Shown piece after piece: positions 32,332 through 43,789 of a DNA stretch of 64,000 nt (position 1 is the stretch's first letter; the number at the start of each line of letters is the position of its first letter). This stretch comes from Symbiodinium natans (lineage: Eukaryota > Sar > Dinophyceae > Suessiales > Symbiodiniaceae). A program made the position numbers and the translations under genes. The notes beneath the pieces are model-generated. The model did no database searches, was not told the DNA's origin, and saw only the letters and a list, made by a program, of their open reading frames with translations. Location: contig CAJNDS010002236.1 in NCBI GenBank assembly GCA_905221605.1, positions 124,001-188,000 on the forward strand. Reading direction: 5' to 3'.

Positions 32332-32649
32332 CTGGGGCTTGGGGTTCAAAGCTTATGGGGCTGAGGAGTTTGAGAGTCTGAGAGAGCCACAATCTCAATC
32401 CTTATCAGCCTTATCCCTAAACTGCCCTGAACTAGGCCCTAGCCCTACCCCGCCCCACCCCTCCCCCAAAAATCTCCTAAGCCCCTAAAACCCCGGAGCC
32501 CCTTAATCGACCCTGCGGCCCCCCAATGATCCCCAAAACCGACAGCCTGAAAACTGTGCCCCAACGAATCCTGGCAACAATCACCCTAAACCCGAAACCC
32601 TATAACTAATTAAACCCTAAACCATAAACCCCAAACCCGAAAACGCAAC

Positions 32650-33140
32650 CCCGGCACTCCCGAGCCAGCCATCCCACCTCCCGCAAGAATAGGGGCATTG
32701 TTGCCGTTCACCTTGCCAGCCTTCAGGCGGGGGGGCGGGCTTGGGGTGGAGATTTAGGAGCTTCAGATTCAGGTCTTGGGGGCTTATCCAACAGTGCCCA
32801 TCGCCCACACCCCCTATGGCTCCTCAGAGTTTTGGTCAAAGTCATGAGAAAAGGATCTATGGATCGCAGTTTCTAGGATTTGGGGCACTTCAGGCTCAAG
32901 CCTTTAGGGCTCACCCATACCCTCACCCATACCCACAGTCTTGATCATCAACCGCGAAATCTGAACCCTAAGCCCTGACTCAAAACAAGCCTTATAAGCA
33001 CTAAATTCACTCAATCCCAAAGCAGGTGCCCCACTGCAAGGTGGGGGGGGGTTGGAGAGCCTGCCAGGCACGGTGGATCTTCTTCACGGTCTCCATTACC
33101 TCAGCCGCCACTGGCGGCCGCCAAGGCCATTTACCACCAG
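32650..33140. CDS. Three exon islands on both strands
   Basis: Minus 32735-32650 reads LKAGKVNGNNAPILAGGGMA. Plus 32789-32905 reads MAPQSFGQSHEKRIYGSQFL. Minus 33140-33010 reads AAEVMETVKKIHRAWQALQ. All look coding but none is recognised, and they cannot be joined with confidence. Confidence 0.38.
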
Positions 33141-33293
33141 CACCCCTCCTGGCCCCCTACCACCCCTACCACGTACCCCTACCACCCCTACCACCACCCG
33201 GGTGGTGTTTGCATACCTGATTTAATCTGTAGTTTTATACCGCCTCCATGACTCGAGGGGTCCGGCCGCCCTCCACTTACTTAAAGTGTCACC

Positions 33294-33337
33294 ATGCGGC
33301 TTGGTGGCCTGTTCTTGAAGCTTTGCGGGGGCGCAGG
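33294..33337 (+). CDS. Possible first exon
   Basis: CACC-ATG opens MRLGGLFLKLCGGA and ends at a canonical GTGAGT donor. Downstream exons are not identified; the N-terminus is hydrophobic and could be a signal sequence. Confidence 0.35.
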
Positions 33338-33668
33338 GTGAGTTTGCCATCTCTCGAGGATGAATGGGGGATTCGAGTGTACCCTAAACCCTAAACCCTC
33401 TAAGGGCTTTACATTCAGAGCTTGCAAGAACAATGGCCCTGAGGGGGTGCAGTGACCCTACAGCCCCTACTGCACAAGGCCTCCAGAAGGGTATTTCCCG
33501 AAAATGGGGTACCCCTGTTATACCCCAAATAGAACAGAATCCCCCTTAAAAAAGGGACCCCTCAAAAAGGGTACCCCTTTCGGAAACCCCCAATAAGGGG
33601 AGGCTTAGAACCCTAAACCCTAAACCCTAAACCCTAAACCGTAAACCCTAAACCCCTAAACCCTAAAC

Positions 33669-33785
33669 CGAGACTTATAAGGCAACGAAGCTTAGGGCAG
33701 TCTCTTCTTGGGGCCGTCGCCCGCTGCTCCGCCATCCGCAGCTCGCTGACCTCCTCAGGCTCTTTCGCTTGCACTGGCGCGGGGC
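33669..33785 (-). CDS. Exon ending at GTTTAGGG
   Basis: After CGCAAG the minus strand reads PVQAKEPEEVSELRMAEQRA and on to CLISLG, ending at GTTTAGGG in the sense strand. Codon character is strong. Upstream flank is a CCCCAAA/TTTGGGG tract. Unknown protein. Confidence 0.48.
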
Positions 33786-34069
33786 CTTGCGGAAGGAGGG
33801 TTTGGGGTTTGGGGGGTTGGGGTTTGGGGTTGGGGGTTTCGGGTTTGGGGTCTGGGGTCTGGGGTTTGGGTTCTGGGGTCTGGGGTTTGGGTTCTGGGGT
33901 CTGGGGTTTGGAGTTTGGGGTTAATTAGGGTTTAGGGTTTCGGGTTTAGGGTTTAGAGGCTTTGGGCAGTGAATTCAGCAGAGAAGAGGGGGGGGGGGGC
34001 TTACGGCAAGTCAGAAAGTTCACGATGGGAGCTCAAGGGCTTTAGGGTGTGGGTTTTTTCTAGCCCGAG

Positions 34070-34235
34070 GGGCTTTTCGGCATCAAAGTGTGCAGTTGTG
34101 CTTGTGGTCTTCATCCTGTCGTCCTTAACCGCCGGAAAGCTCTCAATCTACGAAGCAATCTGCACTCCTCCCATCTTCTCACCCACCCTACCTCCGCACG
34201 AGGAGCAGAACATCCCACAGGCCCCCCCCCCAAAA
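34070..34235 (+). CDS. Putative exon with a membrane helix
   Basis: The plus strand reads KCAVVLVVFILSSLTAGKLS, a likely transmembrane or signal segment, then IYEAICTPPIFSPTLPPHEE. A poly-C/poly-A run and a TA microsatellite (34255-34282) follow. Confidence 0.42.
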
Positions 34236-34788
34236 AAAAAAACGCAACAAAATATGTATATATATATATATATATATATATTCATATATCAATAGTCAAT
34301 AAGAATCATATATAACACCATCCTAAACCCCCACATGCTCATTCCATCCCTTCTCTGCGTCTCACCGGGCCCATCCCCTGAACACCCGATGCTCCCCCTC
34401 CAGCTCCAACAGATGGGCCTAAAGTCACAAAAAAAAACACTCCAAACTCCCTAAAGACTCTAAACTCTAAACACTGTAAACCCTAACACTGTAAACCCTA
34501 AACTCTCCGTAAGCCCACAAAAACCGAATCCCCAAACCTCAACAGAGGTGCCTTGCATTTCCATCGGCATCTCCGCTGCCCTCCGAGGGCTTCGAGGTTG
34601 GGGTGCAGTGTTGGGCTGAGGATCTCCTAGATTTTAGGTGGTTTAGGGTTCATTCTGGGGTTTACAGAAGTTAGGGTTTTGGGATTGGGGTTTAGAGAGT
34701 TTAGGGGTTTTGCTGTTGGGGTGACGTGCTATCTTCCGAGGCCACGCAGCATGCCCAAGACACGATCGGCTTCGGGGTTTACAGGGTT

Positions 34789-34789
34789 T

Positions 34790-34826
<37 letters not shown>

Positions 34827-34833
34827 AGTAGTT

Positions 34834-34882
<49 letters not shown>
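34789..34882. repeat. Trinucleotide microsatellite CGT then AGT
   Basis: About a dozen CGT units change to about twenty AGT/AGC units. On the minus strand they encode a poly-Thr run, which I take as an artefact of the repeat. Confidence 0.95.
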
Positions 34883-35106
34883 CAGCGGCAGCAGCTCTGT
34901 AGGCTCCTGTCAAACCAAGACTGGGTTGGATTCCAATGTCAACCGTCCCCCGTGGCCTCTCATCGACCTGGCACAAGCACTCTTGCGGACAAAACACAAG
35001 TATGAACAAAGACGTATGTATATTATGTCTAATAATATATGTCTTATAAGATATACGGTAGTTAAAGGATATCAGATGATGAATATGTATCTGCATTCAC
35101 ATCTAT

Positions 35107-35690
35107 ATATATATATTATATAGCCGGGCGCGGGATTTAAGACGTCCCTTGGTTTTAAATTAAAAAGAGAGGTTTCTAAGGCGATTGTTTTCCGGAATCG
35201 GGTGTTTAAGTGGTTAGGCTGAATATGTAGGCCCCGCGCCCGGCATAGGTGTGTTTGGTAAGTCTTAAGTGCGGTGTCGTTGTCAGTTGTTTGGATTTCA
35301 GGGGTTGGAGTTTCATTGGATTGAACTAGGCTTGCAAGTGTGAGGCTCCAGGCCCAGTGCTTCGACCATACTAAATGATCAGCATCGCAACATATCACAC
35401 ATCATCATCTTCAATGGTGTGAAGCTGCTGTCGGAGAAATGAGCGAAGAACCCAGGGGGGTCTTAAATATTCGGCCATATCAAAGAGCTCAAGAAGAGGT
35501 AATTTGGGAGGTTTAGTAATGAAAGCCTAATGAAAAGCAACAGCGAGGCTTTGTCGGAGAAGAATCTGTCTTGAGTCTCTAAGGAACCCGATTCAGACGG
35601 CAAATAGAGGAAAAACTACACTTCGTAGACAGTCACAGGCAAATAAGGGGCGTCTTGAATCCCGTGCCCGCCTATAATATATAGATATGT
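35107..35690. mobile_element. Candidate inverted-repeat element, about 580 bp
   Basis: The left end GCGCGGGATTTAAGACG matches the right end inverted as GCACGGGATTCAAGACG, within about 35-40 bp of imperfect terminal inverted repeat including adjoining TATATTATA. An inner copy of the 12-bp end, GCCGGGCGCGGG, occurs inverted at about 35233, bounding a 125-bp sub-unit. The interior is AT-rich and codes for nothing obvious, so a non-autonomous (MITE-like or introner-like) element is my inference. Confidence 0.5.
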
Positions 35691-36175
35691 CTTACACATA
35701 TGTTTCATTTTCCCTAATTTGCACCTAAATTCTGAGCCGTCGGCCCTTCTCGACCCTGCCACCCATCCCAAACCTTAAAATTTCCAAAAAGCCTCAGAAC
35801 GCTTAAGGTTGAGGGTTTAAGGTGTAAGGTTTGGGTGAAGCCCCCGAACATTCAGTCGAACGGGCCCCTGGTAACCTTTGGTTGTCGACTGCGGCGGGCT
35901 CAAGGAGTTGGCCCCTTTGACGAGCTACTTAAGCACGCCAGCCCGCCAGCCTTCAACCACCCCAACCCCGACACCCTGAAACCTAAACCGTGCAATGCCT
36001 AAAGCCCTAACCCACAAGCCTCTTCAACTCCAGCCTCTTGCCCTTGGTATTCTACCCTAAGCCGCAACACCCACAAGCCCCCAAATCGAAAACAGAAACG
36101 CCCTAAACCCTAATCCGTAAACCGTAAACCCTAAACCCTAAACCCTAAACGCCCCACTCTGTAAAAAAAAACATG

Positions 36176-36254
36176 CAGCAGCCACCTGGACCATCTCCTG
36201 ACCACCTCCCTCCGCAGGCGCCTCGACAGCTGCCTGCAGCACAAAACTTCAAGG
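36176..36254 (+). CDS. Exon flush with GTTTAGGG
   Basis: The plus strand is open in two frames, one reading SSHLDHLLTTSLRRRLDSCL and the other a Pro/Gln-rich PDHLPPQAPRQLPAAQ. Both end at GTTTAGGG, where an eight-unit array begins. Confidence 0.4.
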
Positions 36255-36313
36255 GTTTAGGGTTTAGGGTTTAGGGTTTAGGGTTTAGGGTTTAGGGTTT
36301 AGGGTTTAGGGTT
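36255..36313. repeat. TTTAGGG array
   Basis: Eight perfect TTTAGGG units directly 3' of a coding-like island. A matching CCCTAAA array lies at 36726-36790. Confidence 0.95.
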
Positions 36314-36817
36314 CGGGCGGTTTAAAGAAGGCCTTTGGCCTTTTAGGGTGTGTAGTAACCTTAGAGATATCACTTGCAGTAAAATTACTGCCGGTGGGCT
36401 GTGAAGAGTTGGGCGTACAGCGCTGCGGCTTATCAGGGTTTAGGACTTGGGGTTTGGCGTTTACAGGGTTTTGAGTTTAGGGTTTAGGACTTGGGGTTTA
36501 GGGTTGAGGGTTGAAGGGGTTTCGGGTTGACTTGAACCTTCGCATTGCGGCAGCCAGAAAACAACCCTAAAGCCTACGAAGCCCTCGGAATCGTCTTCAG
36601 CCCTAGAGGGAACCTCCTTTCACAGCCCTTAACACGAAACCATACACAATCCAAATCCGGACCCCTAACTCCAAACCCGAAACCCAAACAATATCCCCAC
36701 ACCTTAGAACCCGATTGCCTGAGGCCCTAAACCCTAAACCCTAAACCCTAAACCCTAAACCCTAAACCCTAAACCCTAAACCCTAAACCCTGAACCCCCG
36801 TAAGCAGCTCTTCACAG

Positions 36818-36891
36818 GGCGCGGGCCTTTGGCCTCCGGAATCCCATCTTCTTGAAGCGGCCGGCCAGACCTCTCTCTGGGAGCTGGAGAG
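36818..36891 (+). CDS. Putative exon, unknown
   Basis: Between CTTCACAG and GAGAG|GTTGTA the plus strand reads LWPPESHLLEAAGQTSLWEL. Both splice sites are plausible. Confidence 0.45.
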
Positions 36892-37255
36892 GTTGTATTA
36901 GGGTGTGTAGGGTTGATCAGTTTTTTAAAAGACACAGGGGCTTTACGCCACTAATTGTGCACCAAGAGCATTTAACCATAGATTTCCTAACATCGTGACA
37001 GAAAACTCTGTCTGACTTTGATGTCCTTCCTTGTGACGGATGAGATGATAGGAAGGTCACCCAGATCCTCATCCCAAACCTTAAACCTTCAAACCTTTCG
37101 AATCACCGCCCGCACCCACGCCAGACTTGAAGAACCAAGATTTTCTGAGGCCCACTTCAACCCTACACCCTAAACCCTCTAAACGCCCTAAACCACCTAA
37201 ACCCCCTAAAAAACCCCCTAAACCCCCCTAAAACCCCCTAAACCCCTAAACGCCC

Positions 37256-37280
37256 TAAACCCCCCCCCCCCCCCCCCACT
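37256..37280. repeat. Poly-C run inside a CCCTAAA-like region
   Basis: About 20 consecutive C within degenerate C-rich heptamers (37140-37340). Nothing coding is seen there. Confidence 0.9.
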
Positions 37281-37342
37281 AAACGCCCCCAAATTAAAAC
37301 CCCCCCGTAAACCCCCCCCTAAAACCCCCTAAACCCGAAAAC

Positions 37343-37412
37343 CCTTGAGGGCGCGGCCGGCGTAGATGAGCGCCTTCATGGCCATCGCCCCCTTGCCGGC
37401 CTCCCAAGCCTG
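37343..37412 (-). CDS. Putative exon, unknown
   Basis: After ACTCAG the minus strand reads WEAGKGAMAMKALIYAGRAL with nearly every third position G or C, ending at GGTTTTCG. Confidence 0.45.
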
Positions 37413-38282
37413 AGTTCGGGGCGCAGGGGGCGTTGAAACGCGCCCACGAAGAACCCACTTCTGAAGGCTTGGTGCGTAAGGTTTAGGGTTTTGGGGTTTG
37501 GGGTTTGGGGTTTAGGGTTTAGGGTAGTTTAGGGATTGGGGTTTAGGGTTTAGGGTGTAGGGTTTAAAGTTTAGAGTTTAAGGTTTGGGGTTTAGAAGTT
37601 AGTGTATTTACCTTTCAACCATCGCGAAATTGGCTAGTAGTCGGCAGGGTTCTCTGTATTCCAAATGCTACAGGGGGTGAACAACAGAGGTACCAAGAGA
37701 AACTTGCGCATTGGAACATGGCTTTGAGGGCTCAGGGACTCAGGGTGTTGGGGCGAAAAGGTTTGGGCATTCAGGTCCAGGGTCTGGGGATTAGGGATCC
37801 AGGATCCAAGCCATACGTCCTAAACCCGAAGCCCTAAACCCCAAGGGTCTTAAGGAGTCTTGGCTGCACTTAGGAGGGTAGCTATACATCAATTTTTTAG
37901 CTGCCTTATTCAGAAACCCAATAAACCCAAAAAAGGCGAAGGATCTAAAGTTACAGTAAAGCACGACAAAGGAGTGAGGGCAAAGGGGTTTTAGAGTTTT
38001 AGGACTCTGGGATGGTCAACCACATGCCCCGTCTCATTGGAGCTGTCGGCTTCTTTTGGGGTTTAAGGTTTGGGGTGTGGGGTCCCTAGGGTGTTGGGCA
38101 TGCGTAGGGTTTAGGGCTTGGGGGGGGGATGACTTTTTTGGTAGATTAAGGCTTGGGGAAGAGGGTGTGGACCGCACAGCCTACCCCGTTAAAGCCCTAA
38201 ACCCCCCACAAAAACCTAACCCCTCAGCCCAAACAAAACCCTCCCTAAACCCTAAACCCTAGAAACTAAACCCTGAAAGAAC

Positions 38283-38355
38283 CCGGCCTGCGGCTGAATG
38301 CCAACATTCAGGTAGGGTCTGTACAGCACCGCCTGGCACAGGGGGTCTTAGGGCC
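38283..38355 (-). CDS. Putative exon, unknown
   Basis: The minus strand reads LCQAVLYRPYLNVGIQPQAG in an open frame. Confidence 0.38.
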
Positions 38356-38734
38356 TAGGGGTGTAATTCAATTTGAAGGTAGGCTCGGAAACTAACTTCT
38401 GGAGGGGGGGGGGATTCGGGCCGTCTGCTTGAGACGACTAAGTCTTGTAAGGGCTTTAGGGCTTAGAGGAATTTAGAGTGCAACTGAAGGTTCCATGGGC
38501 TTTCATGGGCTCAATGCCTTTGCGAACCGACTTCAGCTTGAGATATATGTTCAAGATTGGCATAGTGGCATAGTGATGCCAGGTGTCTGTACCTCGAGAT
38601 GTGTTGCTGTGTGTCTAGCAAGGGGCTTGGGGGGGGTTGAGAGCCTTAATTCAGGTGCAGCAAGCAATTCAGCGGCTTTCGTTGCTTCAGGGCTTCGCCC
38701 GTCAGGGCTTGACGCTTTAAGGCCGTAGGGCCTC

Positions 38735-38953
38735 GATGCACGCCCAGGCATGCTCGAAGCGGACGGCGCCGGCGTGGTCGGCGAGTGAGTGTCTCGCTGC
38801 GTAACCTGAGTTTAGGGTTGGAGGGTTTTTAGGGTTGGCCCTCCTAAACTCCATAAGCGCTCGGGACCCTCCCAAAATTTCCGGTAGCACCTCTCTCCCC
38901 GTCCTGAGCACATCTGCCAAGCCCCGGGCCCACTTCTGCAACAGCCTTTTCAA
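38735..38953 (-). CDS. Putative coding island, unknown protein
   Basis: One minus frame reads LLQKWARGLADVLRTGREVL, then a short CCCTAAA-like stretch that stays in frame, then LADHAGAVRFEHAWACIEAL. The two ends have GC-rich third positions. The middle may be a heptamer intron whose length happens to be a multiple of three. Confidence 0.48.
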
Positions 38954-39003
38954 GCAGGGAGGGCTAGTCTGCTTCCAGCAATTTGCCCCTGGACCCCCTG
39001 CAG

Positions 39004-39152
39004 GTTTGGCCTACACAGCTTGGTTTTCTTTGGGATGAAAGCTTGGAGCTTTAAGGCACACTCAAGTATGACCTGTGCCGATGTCGAAAGCAGGCGTTCA
39101 AGGCATGTAGAATGCCCGACTGCTCACTTCTCTTGCTTCTTGCATTTCAAGG
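39004..39152 (+). CDS. Putative exon, unknown
   Basis: After CCTGCAG the plus strand reads LHSLVFFGMKAWSFKAHSSM then CADVESRRSRHVECPTAH. No family is recognised. Confidence 0.4.
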
Positions 39153-39261
39153 GACTGCACACGAGACCCCGAACCTTTCTGAACCTTTCTAAACCCCTCC
39201 GAACCTTAAGCCCTATACAACCCGTAGGCCCGTGAACCATAAGGTTCGCGTGGACAGCTGG

Positions 39262-39790
39262 GAACCCCAGCGCCCCAGGCGATGGAGGAGCCAGCCAGGC
39301 CCATCTTGCGATCAAAGTCCACGACCGCCTCGATGCCCGTGTTGCCACAGGAGTGGTTGCTCCTGGCTTACAAGCAGCGCGCTCTGTGGGAGGGGTTGGG
39401 GGGGGACCGGGGGGGGACCGGGGGGCCTTGGGAGATTAGGATTTCATTTGGGCCTTGGGCTCGGGCTTTCTTTTGGTCCCTTCGGGTTATGGGCTCTTGA
39501 AATATCAAGCCCTGGCCCACGGATGCGAACTCATGCCGGATGGGCTGGCCAGGGCTCCCACCAAACCCAGCCATGGATGACATCACAAAGTTCACCTGGC
39601 GCGCTCTTTCACAGCCATCGAGCCTTGATGTGGTCTTTTTATGTTTACACGTGTCAAGGTACCTTCAGCAAAGTAAGGAACTTCGATCTCCTAATCTGTA
39701 GCATGTGGGGCTGCGGAGTTTCAAGGGGTGCCTCAATTGAAGCACTAGCACCGTCTTGTGTTGCAGTCTCACGACACTCCTTTTGAAGTC
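39262..39790 (-). CDS. Minus-strand exon cluster
   Basis: Three islands: about 39790-39665 (LQKECRETATQDGASASIEA), 39595-39490 (MSSMAGFGGSPGQPIRHEFA) and 39372-39262 (NTGIEAVVDFDRKMGLAGSS). The last recalls the end of aspartic-protease folds (FDR...GLA), but this is too weak to name it. Confidence 0.4.
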
Positions 39791-40132
39791 TAAAGGGGCA
39801 AAAGCCCAAGGAACCAACCAAATAGCCCCGCAAAGGACAGGGGCCCCAAACCCCCAATCCCTTGGCCCTAACCTCCACTGGCCGGACTGCTCCACAAAAC
39901 CCCTCAACCTGCAATGATAACCGATCCTTCCTCAGCAAACTACCCTAAAACTGCCTCAAGTTCCCCTATATAGAACCCTCTAACGCATGTTCCTGAACAA
40001 GAATCCTCTTGAAACCCAATATGGGGAATATCACAAAGGCCTACCCAGTACCCCTTTTAAATTGAGGCCGAAGATGCCTGTACCTTTTGCAGGCCATAGC
40101 CTCTGCTGCGATGCCTCAGGGTATCAATCCCT

Positions 40133-40260
40133 CCCCCTAATTTTAAACCCCCCCTACCCCCTAATATTAAATACCCCCCCCCCATTTATAGATATATTAT
40201 AGTATATTTGGGGGTTTTTAATATTAGGGGGTAAGGGGGGTTTAATATTAGGGGGAGGGG
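40133..40260. repeat. AT/C-rich hairpin-forming inverted repeat
   Basis: CCCCTAATATTAAA-type sequence at 40133-40185 is repeated inverted at 40205-40258 (TTTAATATTAGGGGG twice on each arm), with a short TATA-rich loop. Confidence 0.8.
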
Positions 40261-40439
40261 ATTAGGGGCATGGGATCGACCAGAGCTGACACACGTGTGC
40301 AAATGCCGCATTGAAGGGCTCAGCACCATATGTTGGTTTCTTGTTTGGGATTTTTGTTTTGTTGTTGTGATTATTTGTTTCTTTTTAGAGGTTTAGTTAT
40401 TGTTGTTCTTCTTTCTTTCTTTTGGGGGGGGGGGGGGGG

Positions 40440-40749
40440 AGGGGGTTCTGGAGTGCACAAGAGTGCATTCACCATAGCATTCCATATCAGCAAAGACTTG
40501 CACACTGCTACAGTACTGGTAACTTTCCGACTGGCGATGTTTCATTTCGCAGTAGCCGCACTTGTCATTGCATTTTGGTATGCTGACCAGCTCAACGGTC
40601 GAACAATCGCCTTGAACGCCGCAGACTTCCGTATGCCTGTCGCAGCAAACAAACAAAGCTTGCAGAAGTTGGAAGTTTCAAATTTACGTCAGGCTACTTG
40701 GATGCGACAGAGAAGGTATGAATACATGTTGCCAAGTGGAGCAGCATAA
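40440..40749 (+). CDS. Putative coding island with membrane segment
   Basis: A long plus frame reads FRLAMFHFAVAALVIAFWYA, a probable membrane helix, then ALNAADFRMPVAANKQSLQK and a TAA at 40749. The antisense frame is Cys-rich and also open; the plus frame extends further. Confidence 0.42.
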
Positions 40750-41344
40750 CGTGGCAGCAGAACCAAGGTGTCGCAGTACAGAAACAGCCAGGCAGTGGAA
40801 ACAGTCCAAGCACGACATCGGAACCATATCAAATGCAGATGCAAGTGCATCTGGGATGCTCCTCAAGTTTTGCCTGATGCCAAAAGCTTGGAAAAATGAA
40901 TCTGCGTGCCTGATACAGGGGCCCTGATGGCGCCATCCATCTCTCACACGGACTCTTGCCAAAGTTCCAGACGCGCAATGACTGCCAACAAGTTTCAAAC
41001 CCAAACCAAACCAAACGCCCAAAACCCCCAAATCGAAAAAGATATAACCGAAGCCTAATAACGTCAAATGAAGTAGGGTGTTTCCTATATAAGTATCCCA
41101 GAACCCAGAACGATACCCCATGTATAGACTCACCAATCTTACGTTTTTCTACACTCACCAAACCACCAAGACTTTTTCAAGAACCCCCCTCAAGCGACGC
41201 CGCCGTGAGCAAACAAGCTGAGCTTCGAACAGGTAGTAGCATCCGTGGAGCTTAGGACCAAAGACCTATCAACACGGAAAGTGTTGGGTTCGGTCTCTGG
41301 GCTTAGTAGGGTAGTGTAGCGGTTTCCTTTATGGTCGTTCCCAA

Positions 41345-41668
41345 GTGCCTAAACTCCTAAACAGCTCCCAAGGTTCGGCTCTACTCAACTCATTGCTGCC
41401 TCGCCCTAGAAGCCCTTCGCATCTTGTGGGGAAGCTCAAACTGCTTCTGAAGCTAAGACATGCTCAAACTGCCCCTTGGATGCAGGAACGAAGTCACATA
41501 AGACAAGCTTGTGGGGTCCCTAGATGCCCAGGCTCATTGAGCTGGGTACTACGGGCGAACCCACCACCATGGTTTTTCTGCGTTGAAATATTGGCTGCAA
41601 CTCGTGTGGGAGCGCCACCTTTGCCTCAGCATGGCATTCACCACGCACGAGGCACTCTACAGCTGTAG
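41345..41668 (+). CDS. Putative coding island, 107 residues
   Basis: A plus frame with LLNSLLPRPRSPSHLVGKLK ends at TAG 41668. No family; moderate codon character. A further plus island (41830-41944) reads PVAYMIDNNFKVPKKAGVRP before TAG. Confidence 0.33.
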   Translation: MPKLLNSSQGSALLNSLLPRPRSPSHLVGKLKLLLKLRHAQTAPWMQERSHIRQACGVPRCPGSLSWVLRANPPPWFFCVEILAATRVGAPPLPQHGIHHARGTLQL

Positions 41669-42104
41669 GCACAACCGCTGGAGCTTGTCACATGTGATTC
41701 TTTTTGGGCAAATTTTGATCACGTGGCCTAACTTCTGAAACCAGAGTTTTTCAACCAGGGGTCTGCAATATGTGACATGCGGTCACGCAGGTTCCTAAGC
41801 ATGCAGCAAGATGGGCGGCGTCCTGCACGCCCGACTCACCAGTGACCCTGAATACATAAAACGAAATCATCGGAGGAGCCGGTCGCCTACATGATCGACA
41901 ACAACTTCAAAGTCCCCAAGAAAGCAGGAGTCCGCCCAACATAGGGTTCAGGGCTTAGGGTTTTCCAGGGAAACATGCCTTAAAAACATACGCCCTTGAG
42001 TACTGCCAGCCGCCTTCCACATCTGCCTGTTTCGCAGGCATGCTCACCAATCAGTCAGCCTAGGCACACTAATCAAAAAATCACCATGGTCGGAAGCTGC
42101 ATAA

Positions 42105-42341
42105 TTACTCAACATCAGAGCCACCGCAGCCGCTTATGTCAGGGCTGTCGTAGCCATCGTCATGAAAGACCTCGTGGTCGGAGGCTTCGTACCCGTCCCA
42201 ATCATCATGTTGGTCGGATGGTTCATAGTGGTCGGCAGCATCGTCGGCAAGACCATCATCACCATATTCGGCCCCATGTTCGTCGTCATATGGGTCGGGC
42301 CAGGGAAAATCGTCAGCCTGCGTTTCATCAACTCTCGCCAT
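42105..42341 (-). CDS. Putative acidic Asp/Tyr-rich coding island
   Basis: The minus frame reads DDFPWPDPYDDEHGAEYGDD and continues as an acidic low-complexity sequence to TAA. Another minus frame just upstream reads LSLKDFEKLRLLQ, so a junction or frameshift lies near 42345. The plus frame here is His/Arg-rich and may be its shadow. Confidence 0.35.
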   Translation of the reverse strand: MARVDETQADDFPWPDPYDDEHGAEYGDDGLADDAADHYEPSDQHDDWDGYEASDHEVFHDDGYDSPDISGCGGSDVE

Positions 42342-42487
42342 CCTTCCCAGCCTGGGCCTCCCTGGAGAAGGCGAAGCTTCTCAAAGTCCTTCAAGGACAG
42401 CTCCTTGGACAACAGACCATGTTGGTTGCACAGCACAGTTGAAACAACCAATAGCTCTCAAGTTTTGGGAGACGTTGTGTGATTAGG

Positions 42488-43177
42488 TTGCAGCGGTCAT
42501 GTTTGACCGATTGGGCTCATCGACTCGCACTTTTGACGAGCACCGAAGAACCCGTGCACTCTAATCACTCAACGTCAACCAGGAAGCCTCACCAGATTTA
42601 TATGCTTCGTGCGGTATGTAATTGGAAACCCTGCGCCCGATGATCCAACAGCGAGATGCATCCGCAAGCTCGTCCAAATGCTGGACGATCTCCTCCAAAC
42701 TGGCGACGCCCTTCCTGGTGTGGGGGTTTAAGAAATTCGGGCTTAGGGTTTAGGGTTAAACCCTCATTTCTCAAAGAGCAAGGGAACGAACATGTCAGCC
42801 TGAAATCATTAAAGGTGATCAGGCCACATGGATTGGAGAAGGCCAAGAATTTCTTACTACAAAAATGCCGCAATGTGCCTGCTATGTTGGCTGAGCTTCT
42901 CGTAGCACCAAAACGACGCTGCCTGCATGTACTTCGCCAGAGCACATTCGCTGAGCCACTTCCTGAATCAAGCCAAGCGGCGACTATGAGGCTGGAGGTT
43001 ACAAGCGCAGTGTTGAGGTCTTTGGCTTTACAGGGTGTAGGGTTCAGGGGTTGACGCGGGTTAAGGACCTAGAGTTTAGTGAAGAAGAATGTCAAAAGCT
43101 GGACGCAAGCCATGAAACACACAGATGTTCCTTGGCCCGGGTTGCTGGGCTACCGGGCACATCCACATACCGCGTAG
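42488..43177 (+). CDS. Four-exon gene 3' part, unknown protein
   Basis: Exons about 42488-42553 (after TTGCAG; MFDRLGSSTRTFDEHRRTR), 42583-42717 (RFICFVRYVIGNPAPDDPTA, CIRKLVQMLDDLLQTGDALP), 42777-43034 (NVPAMLAELLVAPKRRCLHV) and 43080-43177 (KSWTQAMKHTDVPWPGLLGY, stop TAG). All three joints keep phase with GT-AG introns of 29, 59 and 45 nt; the last two consist largely of TTTAGGG-like units, the second ending AGAGTTTAG. The product is mainly helical without a known motif. The start lies further upstream. Confidence 0.62.
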
Positions 43178-43731
43178 TCTTGGCCACCACATTTAACTGT
43201 ACCAGGATTTAGTTAGGGTTTAGGGTTTAGCATCTGGGAGCTTCATGAGAAGGTCTGGTTGTTGAGGATACCTGATATCCTAAGCCCCAGTTCCCTCAAC
43301 CGCAGTCTGGCCCGGACACCGACACATCGTTTGGAACCGACACCCTATAAAATCCGATAAAGAATTTTTGGATACAAGAAACCCGGCCCTCAAAACCTTC
43401 CTCAAGCCCATGCTTCTAACAATTCCCTTCTTTCTTAAACACTGCACTTGGCTAATAAAAAGTGATAAACACCTATTAGCCCCCTAACAAAAAGCCGCCC
43501 CTTTCAAAGGCCGTGCTTCTCGAGGCCCGGCACCGGCGAAAGCAGCCCGAAGAAAGGATCTGCAGACGTCGCAGTTTTGGGTGAGAAGTCGCTGTCCTTG
43601 GAACGGCGCGTGGTTCAGGGTTAGGGGTCTGGGGTCTCGGGTCCAGGGCTTATGGGGGAAGAGGACATCGTAACCAAAAGGACGAGCTCTCGCAGAGTCT
43701 TTGAAGAAGGGACAACTCAAGATCTTGTCAT

Positions 43732-43734
<3 letters not shown>

Positions 43735-43765
<31 letters not shown>

Positions 43766-43771
43766 GGGGGG
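43735..43771. repeat. Poly-G run
   Basis: Uninterrupted G tract of about 29 followed by TGGGGGG. Pro-rich minus frames through it are artefacts. Confidence 0.95.
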
Positions 43772-43789
43772 CACTTCTGCAAATCCAAG

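Noticed and set aside
34779-35096. Poly-Thr minus-strand protein
   Set aside because: Produced by the CGT/AGT microsatellite; no coding support outside it.
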